DNA of 64,000 nt from Winogradskyella sediminis. Lineage in GTDB: Bacteria > Bacteroidota > Bacteroidia > Flavobacteriales > Flavobacteriaceae. Location: NCBI RefSeq assembly GCF_003387355.1, contig NZ_QUNH01000003.1:62001-126000 (forward strand). The letters run 5' to 3'. Both the position numbers and the translations under genes were made by a program. This document shows, piece after piece, positions 1 through 9,006 of the stretch (positions within the stretch are counted from its first letter, which is position 1; each line of letters opens with the position of its first letter). Below the pieces are notes generated by a model that was not told the DNA's origin, searched no databases, and saw nothing but the letters and a program-made list of their open reading frames with translations.

Positions 1-464
1 ATACAGTGACGCTTTCCTGTAGTTGCTTTTGGTCCATCATTAAATACATGTCCTAAGTGACCTCCACAAGTAGCACAGTGCTCTTCATCTCTGGTGTAGC
101 CGATTTTAGTGTCAGTTCCGAAGGCGACATTGCCTTCTATAACACGATCAAAACTTGGCCAACCGGTACCTGAATCAAATTTATGTTCACTTTTAAATAA
201 AGGAGTGTCGCAGGCGGCACAATGATAGACACCTTTTTTGTAATTTTTATTTAAAGGGCTAGAGAATGGACGCTCAGTTCCGGCTTCTCGTAAAACGTAG
301 TATTGTTCTTCTGTGAGTTCAGCTTTCCATTCGGCTTCTGTTTTAGTTTCAGGAAACGACGCTTTTGCTTTAGTTTCATTTTTCTGAGCAGAACTATTAC
401 AACTCAAAAACAAACTTACAAGGGTAATTAAGGCTATCTTTTTCAAAATCTTTTTCGTTTTCAA
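1..464 (-). CDS. msrB: Peptide-methionine (R)-S-oxide reductase MsrB, lipoprotein, 3' truncated by window edge
   Basis: Reduces methionine-R-sulfoxide in oxidised proteins. The reverse strand reads a short signal peptide with a lipobox (LFLSC then NSSAQ), followed by an SelR/MsrB domain with both zinc CxxC pairs (HCAACD and HCATCGGHLGH) and the FDSGTGWPSF motif. The frame leaves the window just after GKRHC, the position of the catalytic cysteine, so only a few C-terminal residues are missing. No ATG lies between the upstream in-frame TAG and the signal peptide; TTG codons at 464 and 446 are the only sensible starts, and I use the first. The lipobox suggests export to the periplasm or outer membrane, unlike cytoplasmic MsrB. 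Family certain; start uncertain. Confidence 0.9.
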   Translation of the reverse strand, partial: MKTKKILKKIALITLVSLFLSCNSSAQKNETKAKASFPETKTEAEWKAELTEEQYYVLREAGTERPFSSPLNKNYKKGVYHCAACDTPLFKSEHKFDSGTGWPSFDRVIEGNVAFGTDTKIGYTRDEEHCATCGGHLGHVFNDGPKATTGKRHC

Positions 465-594
465 TTGTTCTTTCTAAGTTTCGTCGTAGTGTACTATTAT
501 TCATTACATTTCAATCTTAAAGTTTATTTAAAATTACATTGACATTAATGCTTGACTTTCTTTTTATTATTGTTAAATTTAACAGCATCAACAA

Positions 595-602
595 TAAGTT
601 TG
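595..602 (+). promoter_or_regulatory. Candidate -7 box (TAAGTTTG) abutting glgA
   Basis: TAAGTTTG fits the Bacteroidota TAnnTTTG element, and a TTG lies at 570-572, 22 bases upstream. The predicted transcript start would fall at about 606, on the first in-frame ATG of glgA, implying a leaderless mRNA. In AT-rich DNA such matches can be chance. Confidence 0.35.
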
Positions 603-605
603 TAT

Positions 606-2018
606 ATGTCAATGAAAATAATACATATCAGTGCAGAGTGTTATCCAATAGCTAAAGTTGGTGGTTTGGCAGATGTTGTAGGTGCTTTGCCCAAGTATCA
701 AAATGACATTGGTGCAGAGAGTTCTGTAATAATGCCTTTTTATAACAATAAGTTTACGCAATCCCATAAATTCTCTGCAATTTTTGAAGCTACTTTAAAA
801 TTAGGGAATCAAGATTTTAAGTACAGTATTTTAAAAATTGAAAAGGTTTCAGTTTTAGAATTCAATATTTACTTTGTTCATATTAACGGCTTATTATATA
901 CTGAAAACGTTTATAGTGATGATGACACGGATCGCTTTTTAGCATTTCAAATTGGAGCGTTAGACTGGATATTATCTCTCGAGACAAAGCCAAATTATAT
1001 ACATTGCCATGACCATCATACTGGGCTAATTCCTTTTATGGCTCAAGAAAGTTTTAAATATGAAACGCTGAATAAGATACCTGTAATTACAACCATTCAC
1101 AATGCTCAATATCAAGGTTGGATGTCGTATGACCATTTGTTCAAAATCCCAAGATTTAATATAGAAAGGGTCGGTCTGTTAATGTGGAATGACATGATTA
1201 ATCCATTAGCCACAGCAATTAAATGTGCATGGAGAGTGACTACGGTTTCTCCAAGTTATATGGAGGAATTAAAGCGTAATGCAAATGGCTTAGAATCGTT
1301 ATTAGCTCATGAAACCTTAAAGTGCATTGGTATACTAAACGGTATTGATTCTGGTGTTTGGAATCCAGAAACAGATGATTTCATCATTAAGAATTATAAG
1401 AAAACCTCAGTTGCGTCGGGTAAAAAAGCAAATAAGAAGTGGTTATGCGCTCAGTATAATTTAGATGAAAGTAAACCGTTATTTGCATTTATTGGCCGAT
1501 TAGTAGGTGAAAAAGGTGCTGAAATATTGCCTTCTGCATTAAATGAAGCATTACGCGCCAACGATATCTCAGTGATAGTGCTTGGTTCAGGAGCTAAAGA
1601 TACCGAAGGTCAGTTATCTAAGCTAACTTCTAGATATAGCGGCTATTACAATGCTTTTATTGGTTATGATGAAAAATTATCGCACATCATCTATGCTGGA
1701 GCGGATTTTCTATTGATGCCATCGCGTGTAGAACCTTGCGGATTAAACCAAATGTATGCTTTAAGATATGGCACAGTGCCTGTTGTAAGGCGTATTGGTG
1801 GTTTAAAAGATACGGTTATAGATATTGGAGATGATGGATTTGGAATTTGCCATAATGAAGTATCTGTCCAAGATATTGTCTTTTCTATTTCAAGAGGAAA
1901 AGAGTTTTATAAGCAGCAAAAGGAATTTAAAGCCAACCAAAAACGTATAATGAGTATTGACCACTCATGGAAAGTTTCAGCAAAAGCATATATAGACTTA
2001 TACCAGTCAATAAACTAA
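606..2018 (+). CDS. glgA: Glycogen synthase GlgA (GT5)
   Basis: Transfers glucose from ADP-glucose to the growing alpha-1,4-glucan in the cytosol. About 470 residues, normal for bacterial GlgA. The N-terminal ADP-glucose loop KVGGLADVVGALPKY is intact, the HDHHTG region and the middle FIGRLVGEKG motif follow, and the C-terminal GT-B signature PSRVEPCGLNQMYALRYGT is present. The frame is open back to a TTG at 552, but that would add an AT-rich-derived leader unlike the family. The family N-terminus MKIIHISAECYP starts at 612 and an ATG two codons earlier is at 606; I choose 606 and 612 is equally possible. First gene of the glycogen cluster, 43 bases before glgC on the same strand. Confidence 0.93.
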   Translation: MSMKIIHISAECYPIAKVGGLADVVGALPKYQNDIGAESSVIMPFYNNKFTQSHKFSAIFEATLKLGNQDFKYSILKIEKVSVLEFNIYFVHINGLLYTENVYSDDDTDRFLAFQIGALDWILSLETKPNYIHCHDHHTGLIPFMAQESFKYETLNKIPVITTIHNAQYQGWMSYDHLFKIPRFNIERVGLLMWNDMINPLATAIKCAWRVTTVSPSYMEELKRNANGLESLLAHETLKCIGILNGIDSGVWNPETDDFIIKNYKKTSVASGKKANKKWLCAQYNLDESKPLFAFIGRLVGEKGAEILPSALNEALRANDISVIVLGSGAKDTEGQLSKLTSRYSGYYNAFIGYDEKLSHIIYAGADFLLMPSRVEPCGLNQMYALRYGTVPVVRRIGGLKDTVIDIGDDGFGICHNEVSVQDIVFSISRGKEFYKQQKEFKANQKRIMSIDHSWKVSAKAYIDLYQSIN

Positions 2019-2061
2019 AGAACTAAATAAAACGAAGCGAATCTAAATCTAAATTAAAGCT

Positions 2062-3327
2062 ATGATAAACGATAAAGTATTGTCTATTATTCTAGGAGGA
2101 GGCCAAGGGTCTCGATTGTATCCATTAACCGAAAAGCGCTCTAAACCAGCCGTACCTATAGCTGGTAAATACAGGTTAGTTGATATTCCTATTTCAAATT
2201 GTATCAATTCAGATATTAAACGAATGTATGTTTTAACACAGTTTAATTCGGCATCACTAAATAGGCATATTAAAAACACGTATCACTTTAGTTTTTTTAG
2301 TTCAGCGTTTGTAGATGTATTAGCAGCAGAACAAACCCCAGAGAGTAAATCTTGGTTTCAAGGTACAGCAGATGCTGTAAGGCAGAGTATGCAGCATATT
2401 AAAGCTCACGATTTTGAGTATGCTTTAATATTATCTGGAGATCAATTATATCAAATGGACTTTAATGAAATGATTAAAGCGCATATCGATGCTAAAGCAG
2501 AAATTTCTATTGCAACCATTCCTGTCAATGAAAAAGATGCCATCTCCTTTGGTATTTTAAAGACAGACAAGGACAATGTAGTCACTTCATTTATCGAGAA
2601 GCCAGGTGCAGAATTATTACCAGATTGGACCTCAGAAACAAGTGACGATATGAAAGCCCAAGGCAGAAACCATTTGGCGTCCATGGGTATATATATATTT
2701 AACAGACAGTTGTTAATCGATTTAATGAATAATCCAGAAACCAATGATTTTGGGAAGGAAATTATTCCACAGTCCATAGAAAATCATAAAACTTTAAGTT
2801 ACCAGTATGAGGGTTACTGGACAGATATTGGAAATATAGATTCGTTTTTTGAAGCAAATTTAGGATTTACAGATGATTTGCCGCAATTTAATCTCTATGA
2901 CTCTAAGCAACGTACTTACACTAATGCTCGTATTCTTCCTACTTCAAAAATTACAGGTACCGCTTTAGACAGAGCGGTAATTGCAGAAGGTTGTTTAATA
3001 AATGCCGCCAAAATTGAAAAGTCTGTAATCGGTATTAGATCTCGAATAGGTAAAGACTCTACAATTATTAATACTTATATGATGGGTAATGATGATTATG
3101 AATCTTTAGATGATATTTATAATAAAAAAACAGAAATACTCTTAGGTATCGGTGAGCGATGTTATTTAAAAAATACAATTATAGACAAAAATGTACGTAT
3201 TGGTGATGATGTTAGAATAAATGGTGGAGCACATTTAGCGGACACCGAAACTAACGAGTATGTTATTAAAGAAGGCATTGTTGTCATAAAAAAAGATGCT
3301 ATAATTCCTAAAGGATTTGTACTTTAA
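2062..3327 (+). CDS. glgC: Glucose-1-phosphate adenylyltransferase (ADP-glucose pyrophosphorylase)
   Basis: Makes ADP-glucose from glucose-1-phosphate and ATP, the committed step of bacterial glycogen synthesis. It has the nucleotidyltransferase signature LGGGQGSRLYPLTEKRSKPA at residues 11-30, the WFQGTADAVRQ motif, the sugar-phosphate loop FIEKPG, and a C-terminal left-handed beta-helix region with isoleucine-rich repeats from about residue 290. Length 421 residues matches the family. Stop is three bases before the glgB start, so the two are surely co-transcribed. The ATG at 2062 begins directly at the conserved domain. Confidence 0.95.
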   Translation: MINDKVLSIILGGGQGSRLYPLTEKRSKPAVPIAGKYRLVDIPISNCINSDIKRMYVLTQFNSASLNRHIKNTYHFSFFSSAFVDVLAAEQTPESKSWFQGTADAVRQSMQHIKAHDFEYALILSGDQLYQMDFNEMIKAHIDAKAEISIATIPVNEKDAISFGILKTDKDNVVTSFIEKPGAELLPDWTSETSDDMKAQGRNHLASMGIYIFNRQLLIDLMNNPETNDFGKEIIPQSIENHKTLSYQYEGYWTDIGNIDSFFEANLGFTDDLPQFNLYDSKQRTYTNARILPTSKITGTALDRAVIAEGCLINAAKIEKSVIGIRSRIGKDSTIINTYMMGNDDYESLDDIYNKKTEILLGIGERCYLKNTIIDKNVRIGDDVRINGGAHLADTETNEYVIKEGIVVIKKDAIIPKGFVL

Positions 3328-3330
3328 TAT

Positions 3331-5310
3331 ATGGCAGAAGTTATAGCATATAGTCGTTTTACAGATTTTGATGTAGACCTTTTTAAATCTGGAAAGCACT
3401 ATCGTTTATATGAGAAGTTTGGTTCTCATATTACTACCGTTGATGGAGTAGAAGGTGTTTATTTTGCAGTTTGGGCACCAAGTGCTAAAATGGTATCGGT
3501 AATTGGGGATTTTAATTACTGGACAGAAGGAGAACATAAGCTAAATGTTCGGTGGGATTCTAGCGGAATTTGGGAAGGCTTTATTCCGGGTGTAGGAAAA
3601 GGTAACAAGTATAAATATAAAATTCTTAGCAGCAATAATGATATAAGAACTGAAAAGGCAGATCCTTATGCAAGGAGAGCAGAACACAATCCGCAAACAG
3701 CTTCAATTGTTTGGAGTGATAACTATAAGTGGAAAGATGATAAATGGATGACAAAGCGTAAACACCATAACGCTTTGGATGCGCCTATTTCCGTTTATGA
3801 AGTTCATCTAGGATCTTGGAAAAGACATGTTGAAGAAAATCGTTTCTTGTCTTATGTAGAGTTAGCAGACCAACTGGTTAAGTATGTTAAAGAAATGAAT
3901 TTTACACATGTAGAATTTATGCCTGTGATGGAGTATCCTTACGATCCTTCTTGGGGATATCAAGTTACGGGTTATTTTGCTCCAACTTCACGGTTTGGTT
4001 ATCCAGAAGAATTTAAATTATTGGTGGATAAATGTCATCAAAATGATATAGGTATTATTCTCGATTGGGTGCCATCACATTTTCCAGAAGATGCGCATGG
4101 ACTTGGTTTTTTTGATGGATCAGCACTATACGAGCATCCCGATAAGCGTAAAGGATATCACCAAGACTGGAAAAGTTTAATATTTAATTACGGTCGTAAT
4201 GAAGTAAAATCATTTTTAATTAGTAATGCGTTATTTTGGTTAGATCAATATCATGCAGATGGGTTTAGAGTAGACGCTGTAGCATCCATGTTGTTTTTAG
4301 ACTACAGTAGAGAAGATGGTGAATGGGAACCCAATATGTTTGGAGGTCGAGAAAACCTAGAGGCGATGTCATTTTTAAGGGAAATGAACGAAGCCGTTTA
4401 TGCTTCTTATCCAGATGTGCAAACTATTGCAGAAGAATCTACGGCCTTTCCTATGGTTTCTAAACCAGTATTTATGGGAGGTTTAGGTTTTGGTATGAAA
4501 TGGATGATGGGCTGGATGCATGATACCTTAGATTATTTTAGTAGAGAAACAGTCTATAGGCAATTTCATCAAAATGATTTAACATTTTCCATGACCTATG
4601 TGTTTACCGAGAACTTTATGCTGCCTTTAAGTCATGATGAGGTGGTGTATGGCAAAAATTCAATCTTAGGTAAAATGCCTGGAGACGAGTGGCAACGCTT
4701 TGCTAATTTAAGACTTCTATATAGCTATATGTTTACGCACCCAGGAACCAATTTACTGTTTCAAGGAGCGGAATTCGGACAAAGTAGTGAATGGGATTTT
4801 CAAACCAGTCTCGATTGGCATTTACTACAATACGAACCACATCAAGGTATTAAAGAATTAGTAAAAGATTTGAATTTACTCTATAAAAGTCAACCTGCTC
4901 TATATGAAAAACAGTTCGAAGCCGAAGGTTTCGAATGGATAGATTATGGTGATTCTAAGAATTCGGTTTTTACATATATCAGAAAAGGTAATGAAGTAGA
5001 AGACGATGTTATTGTGGCTTGTAATATGACGCCAGTTCCTAAAGAGAATTACAAGCTAGGTGTGCCTAGAAAAGGGAAATTAAAAGAAGTCTTTAATAGC
5101 GATTTAAAGAAATATTTTGGTACAGGTAGTTATAAAAATAAATTAAAAACTACTAAAGCAGTACCATGGCATTATAGAGATCAGTCTATAGATATCAGTA
5201 TTCCGCCTTTAGGGATGGTAGTATTTAAGTATAAAAAGCCTGTAAAACCTGAGGTTAAAGTGAAAACAGCAGCAAAAGCATCGTTAAAAGGTAAATCTCA
5301 AGAGCTTTAG
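3331..5310 (+). CDS. glgB: 1,4-alpha-glucan branching enzyme (GH13)
   Basis: Introduces alpha-1,6 branches into glycogen. Residues about 40-120 form the CBM48-type N-terminal domain (YFAVWAPSAKMVSVIGDFN). The GH13 barrel shows the usual motifs: WGYQVTGYFAPTSR, DWVPSHF, the nucleophile in DGFRVDAVASM (D315), the acid/base in IAEES (E368) and the SHDEV motif. At 659 residues it is a typical GlgB except for a lysine/alanine-rich C-terminal tail of about 25 residues after the all-beta domain (KPVKPEVKVKTAAKAS). It starts three bases after glgC stops. Confidence 0.96.
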   Translation: MAEVIAYSRFTDFDVDLFKSGKHYRLYEKFGSHITTVDGVEGVYFAVWAPSAKMVSVIGDFNYWTEGEHKLNVRWDSSGIWEGFIPGVGKGNKYKYKILSSNNDIRTEKADPYARRAEHNPQTASIVWSDNYKWKDDKWMTKRKHHNALDAPISVYEVHLGSWKRHVEENRFLSYVELADQLVKYVKEMNFTHVEFMPVMEYPYDPSWGYQVTGYFAPTSRFGYPEEFKLLVDKCHQNDIGIILDWVPSHFPEDAHGLGFFDGSALYEHPDKRKGYHQDWKSLIFNYGRNEVKSFLISNALFWLDQYHADGFRVDAVASMLFLDYSREDGEWEPNMFGGRENLEAMSFLREMNEAVYASYPDVQTIAEESTAFPMVSKPVFMGGLGFGMKWMMGWMHDTLDYFSRETVYRQFHQNDLTFSMTYVFTENFMLPLSHDEVVYGKNSILGKMPGDEWQRFANLRLLYSYMFTHPGTNLLFQGAEFGQSSEWDFQTSLDWHLLQYEPHQGIKELVKDLNLLYKSQPALYEKQFEAEGFEWIDYGDSKNSVFTYIRKGNEVEDDVIVACNMTPVPKENYKLGVPRKGKLKEVFNSDLKKYFGTGSYKNKLKTTKAVPWHYRDQSIDISIPPLGMVVFKYKKPVKPEVKVKTAAKASLKGKSQEL

Positions 5311-5550
5311 ATTAGTATGAGAAAAGTTTAGGCCTGTTAGAAACGTATCTCTTATAGGTCTATTGGGTTACCTCTCGAAAAAAAATAATAGCTTTTCAAT
5401 AAAATAATGGATTAATAATTTCTATAATCGTAAAATCGAAACCCTAAAACATAAGAGTTAGCAACAAATGCCAATAAGCCCTATGAACCCTTTCAAAAGT
5501 TTAAATTTTTCCGTTTTTTTGCGGGTGATTTTTGCTTAAAAAATTGACTT

Positions 5551-7971
5551 ATGATTATAAATACGGAATTAGAAAATAAAGGGAATTTGTTCCCTTCTAA
5601 GATAATAGATTTTAAAAAGGATGTTGATAAACTGTATTTTACAGCAGATAATGATGTTATTCTAGAATTGACAGTTGTAAGAGATAGTTTACTTCGTTTT
5701 AGATATACCACAGTAGGAAACTTTAACAATGACTTTTCTTATGCTATAACTAAATACGCTAGTATTGGATATAATAAGCTAGAAATAGAAGAGAAAGAAA
5801 CGTATTTTGAAGTGGTAACTACAAAATTAGTTTGTAAGATTTCTAAGGATGACATGCGTACTTCTATCTATGATGCTGTGGATGGTACACTTATCAACCA
5901 GGATGAAGGTGGATTTCATTGGGAAGAAAGTTACGAGCATGGTGGAAACATTGTTAAGATGAGTAAAGTTTCTAATGATGGCGAAAGCTATTATGGACTT
6001 GGTGACAAACCCAATCATCTTAATTTAAAAGGGAAGCGCTACAATAATTGGGTAACCGATTCGTATGCCTACGGAAAGGATACCGACCCTATTTACAAAA
6101 CGATTCCGTTTTATACAGGTTTACATCATGGTAAAGCTTATGGTATTTTCTTTGATAATACGTTTAGATCCTCTTTCGATTTTGCACAAGAGCGTAGAAA
6201 TGTAACCAGTTTTTGGGCCCAAGGTGGTGAAATGAATTATTACTTTTTCTATGGTCCTAAAATGAACGATGTTGTAGAGAGCTATACTGATTTAACTGGT
6301 AAGCCACATCATTTACCTCCCCTTTGGGCATTAGGTTTTCATCAATGTAAATGGAGTTATTATCCAGAAAGTAAAGTAAAAGAGATAACATCGACATTTA
6401 GAAAATTGCAAATTCCGTGTGATGCAATTTATTTAGATATAGACTATATGGAAGGCTTCCGTTGTTTTACTTGGAACAAGGAATATTTTCCAGATCCTAA
6501 GCGGATGGTGAAGGAATTAATGGAAGACGGATTTAAAACCGTAGCAATCATTGATCCTGGAATTAAAATAGATAAAAATTATTCCGTATTTAAAGAAGCC
6601 TTAGAAAATGATTACTTCTGCAAACGTGCCGATGGAGATTATATGAAAGGTAAAGTGTGGCCAGGTGAATGTTATTTCCCTGATTTTACAAATCCTGAAG
6701 TAAGAGATTGGTGGTCAGGTTTATTTCAAGAACTCATTGAAGATATTGGTATTAAAGGAGTTTGGAACGACATGAATGAACCAGCCGTAATGGAGGTGCC
6801 TAATAAAACATTTCCAGACGATGTGCGTCACGATTATGACGGCAATCCATGTAGTCATAGAAAAGCCCATAATATATATGGGATGCAAATGGCAAGAGCG
6901 ACTTATCAAGGTTTAAAAAAATATTCGTATCCAAAACGTCCTTTTGTTATTACAAGAGCAGCTTACTCAGGAACACAACGCTATACCTCGACTTGGACAG
7001 GTGATAATGTGGCCACCTGGGAACACCTTTGGATCGCAAATATACAGGCGCAACGTATGGCTATGTCTGGTTTTTCTTTTGCTGGTAGTGATATAGGTGG
7101 TTTTGCCGAGCAACCACAAGGAGAATTGTTTACACGCTGGATTCAATTAGGTATTTTTCATCCTTTCTTTAGAGTGCATTCTTCTGGTGATCATGGAGAC
7201 CAAGAACCTTGGGCTTTTGATGAAGACGTTACGGCAATTGTAAAGAAATTTATAGAAATTAGGTACCAATTATTACCCTATTTATATACAGCATTTTGGA
7301 ACTATGTGGATCATGGCACACCATTATTAAAATCATTGGTTTTATATGATCAGGCAGATGTGCAAACACATTATAGAACAGACGAGTTTATCTTTGGGGA
7401 ACAAATATTAGCGTGTCCGGTTCTAGAGCCTAACGCGAAAGGTAGAAGAATGTATATACCTCACGGAAAATGGTATAACTTCTGGACGGATGAAGTCATT
7501 AGAGGTGGTAAAGAAATGTGGGTAGATGCAGATATTGATAGCATGCCATTTTTTGTAAAAGAAGGCGCTATAATTCCAAAATATCCAATTCAACAATATG
7601 TTGGAGAAAAAGAAATTACAGAAATCACTTTAGATGTGTATTATAAAGACGGTAAGGAAGAAAGTGATTTTTATAGTGATGCTAATGATGGGTTTGATTA
7701 TACTAAAGGACGATACAGTTTAAGAAACTTTAAACTGACAGGTAAAGTTAATGAGTTAATTATTAATCAGCATAAGGAAGGTAAATACATAACCCCTTAC
7801 GAGACTTTTAATATTCAGTTTCACGGTTTACCTTTTGATATTGCTGAGGTGCAATTAGACAATGAGAAAATTGTTCATAAAAGCTTAAGAGTTAACGGAA
7901 TTGAATCTATTGTGGTTGATAAGAATTTTTCTGAGTTACATATAATAGGAGCTAAGTCAACATCAGAGTGA
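5551..7971 (+). CDS. Alpha-glucosidase, glycoside hydrolase family 31
   Basis: Hydrolyses terminal alpha-linked glucose from oligosaccharides. The 806-residue protein has an N-terminal galactose-mutarotase-like beta domain, then the GH31 barrel with the nucleophile motif GVWNDMNEPAV (D407) and the acid/base aspartate in WTGDNVATW (D485), followed by C-terminal beta domains. No signal peptide is visible, so it is likely cytosolic. It lies 240 bases downstream of glgB on the same strand, which suggests turnover of glycogen or maltodextrin, though GH31 enzymes also cleave xylosides and the exact substrate cannot be read. It probably has its own promoter; a TGATTTTTG stretch at about 5525-5533 is only a partial match. 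Confidence 0.9.
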   Translation: MIINTELENKGNLFPSKIIDFKKDVDKLYFTADNDVILELTVVRDSLLRFRYTTVGNFNNDFSYAITKYASIGYNKLEIEEKETYFEVVTTKLVCKISKDDMRTSIYDAVDGTLINQDEGGFHWEESYEHGGNIVKMSKVSNDGESYYGLGDKPNHLNLKGKRYNNWVTDSYAYGKDTDPIYKTIPFYTGLHHGKAYGIFFDNTFRSSFDFAQERRNVTSFWAQGGEMNYYFFYGPKMNDVVESYTDLTGKPHHLPPLWALGFHQCKWSYYPESKVKEITSTFRKLQIPCDAIYLDIDYMEGFRCFTWNKEYFPDPKRMVKELMEDGFKTVAIIDPGIKIDKNYSVFKEALENDYFCKRADGDYMKGKVWPGECYFPDFTNPEVRDWWSGLFQELIEDIGIKGVWNDMNEPAVMEVPNKTFPDDVRHDYDGNPCSHRKAHNIYGMQMARATYQGLKKYSYPKRPFVITRAAYSGTQRYTSTWTGDNVATWEHLWIANIQAQRMAMSGFSFAGSDIGGFAEQPQGELFTRWIQLGIFHPFFRVHSSGDHGDQEPWAFDEDVTAIVKKFIEIRYQLLPYLYTAFWNYVDHGTPLLKSLVLYDQADVQTHYRTDEFIFGEQILACPVLEPNAKGRRMYIPHGKWYNFWTDEVIRGGKEMWVDADIDSMPFFVKEGAIIPKYPIQQYVGEKEITEITLDVYYKDGKEESDFYSDANDGFDYTKGRYSLRNFKLTGKVNELIINQHKEGKYITPYETFNIQFHGLPFDIAEVQLDNEKIVHKSLRVNGIESIVVDKNFSELHIIGAKSTSE

Positions 7972-7980
7972 CCATTTAAT

Positions 7981-7988
7981 TATTTTTG
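7981..7988 (+). promoter_or_regulatory. Candidate -7 box (TATTTTTG) for the M48 peptidase gene
   Basis: Exact TAnnTTTG match 63 bases before the start codon, in the gap after the GH31 gene. No TTG sits at the expected upstream distance, so support is partial. Confidence 0.3.
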
Positions 7989-8051
7989 TGTCTAAAAGAT
8001 AGTGCAAAATTGATATTTGTATTTCAATTATTATAATTAAAAGAATTAAGT

Positions 8052-8879
8052 ATGAAATTAAATAAAGGCGTATTAAGTTTTGTGATCGTTGTAGTCATGG
8101 TATCGTGTGCAACAAATCCATTCACAGGCAAAAAAACGATGGCATTTGTAGGTAACGATCAATTGTTTCCTTCGTCATTTGCACAGTACAACCAAGTACT
8201 TACCGAAAGCAAGGTGATTAAAGGAACCTCGGATGCCGAAATGATAAAACGAGTCGGACAACGTATTGCAGTGGCAGCAGAACGCTATCTAAATGCTAAT
8301 GGCTTTGAAGGTTATTTGGAAGATTACGAATGGGAATATAAATTAATAGAATCCGAGCAAGTCAACGCTTGGTGTATGCCAGGTGGTAAAATAGCATTTT
8401 ATACAGGTATTTTGCCAATTGCGGCAAATGAAACAGGTATTGCAGCAATTATGGGGCATGAGGTAGCACATGCTTTGGCTAACCATGGACAACAACGTAT
8501 GAGTGCGGCCTATGTACAACAAGGATTAGCAGTTGTTGGCAATGTCGCTTTATCAAATGATGAACAAGCCTTAGGGATTTTTAATCAATCTTACGGAGTG
8601 GTTTCTAATGTGGCAGGAATGTTACCTTTTAGTAGAGCTCATGAAACTGAAGCAGATCAAATAGGAATTTACTTAATGGCGATTGCAGGTTACAATCCAG
8701 ATGAAGCTTCTGCTTTATGGGAACGTATGAAAGCCAATAGTGGAGGAGAGTCACCTCCAGCATTTTTAAGCTCTCACCCAAGTAACGACTCTAGAATAGA
8801 AAATTTAGAGGCCTTATCAGAAAAAGCGAAAGCTGAAGCTAAAAAATTTGGTGTTACATCATTTCGACCAATAAACTAA
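8052..8879 (+). CDS. M48 family zinc metallopeptidase, lipoprotein
   Basis: A 275-residue peptidase related to LoiP/YcaL and the BepA catalytic domain, proteases that act on misfolded outer-membrane proteins. The N-terminus is a lipoprotein signal ending in VSCATNPFTGKK, so the enzyme is anchored in the periplasm. The zinc site is GHEVAHALANHG with the third ligand in HETEADQIG, and the AFLSSHPSNDSRI motif near the C-terminus is also typical of the family. It lacks the TPR domain of BepA. Monocistronic: followed by a clear terminator. Substrates are not known from sequence. Confidence 0.9.
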   Translation: MKLNKGVLSFVIVVVMVSCATNPFTGKKTMAFVGNDQLFPSSFAQYNQVLTESKVIKGTSDAEMIKRVGQRIAVAAERYLNANGFEGYLEDYEWEYKLIESEQVNAWCMPGGKIAFYTGILPIAANETGIAAIMGHEVAHALANHGQQRMSAAYVQQGLAVVGNVALSNDEQALGIFNQSYGVVSNVAGMLPFSRAHETEADQIGIYLMAIAGYNPDEASALWERMKANSGGESPPAFLSSHPSNDSRIENLEALSEKAKAEAKKFGVTSFRPIN

Positions 8880-8906
8880 GATTATAAATATATTTGTTTA
8901 CTTTAG

Positions 8907-8934
8907 AAGCTGCTCAATTAGAGCGGCTTTTTTT
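8907..8934 (+). terminator. Rho-independent terminator after the M48 gene
   Basis: A nine-pair stem with one G-T wobble (AAGCTGCTC / GAGCGGCTT), five-base loop, and a run of seven T on the + strand, starting 28 bases after the stop codon. Confidence 0.8.
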
Positions 8935-9006
8935 GTGAAAGTATTTTGAAATTAGGTGATTAAAATCAGGTACTTTGATTATAATTAAGTTAACTAAATA
9001 GTATTT

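Noticed and set aside
552..605. Longer glgA reading starting at TTG 552
   Set aside because: The 18 extra residues are AT-rich hydrophobic sequence absent from the family and lie over a candidate promoter.
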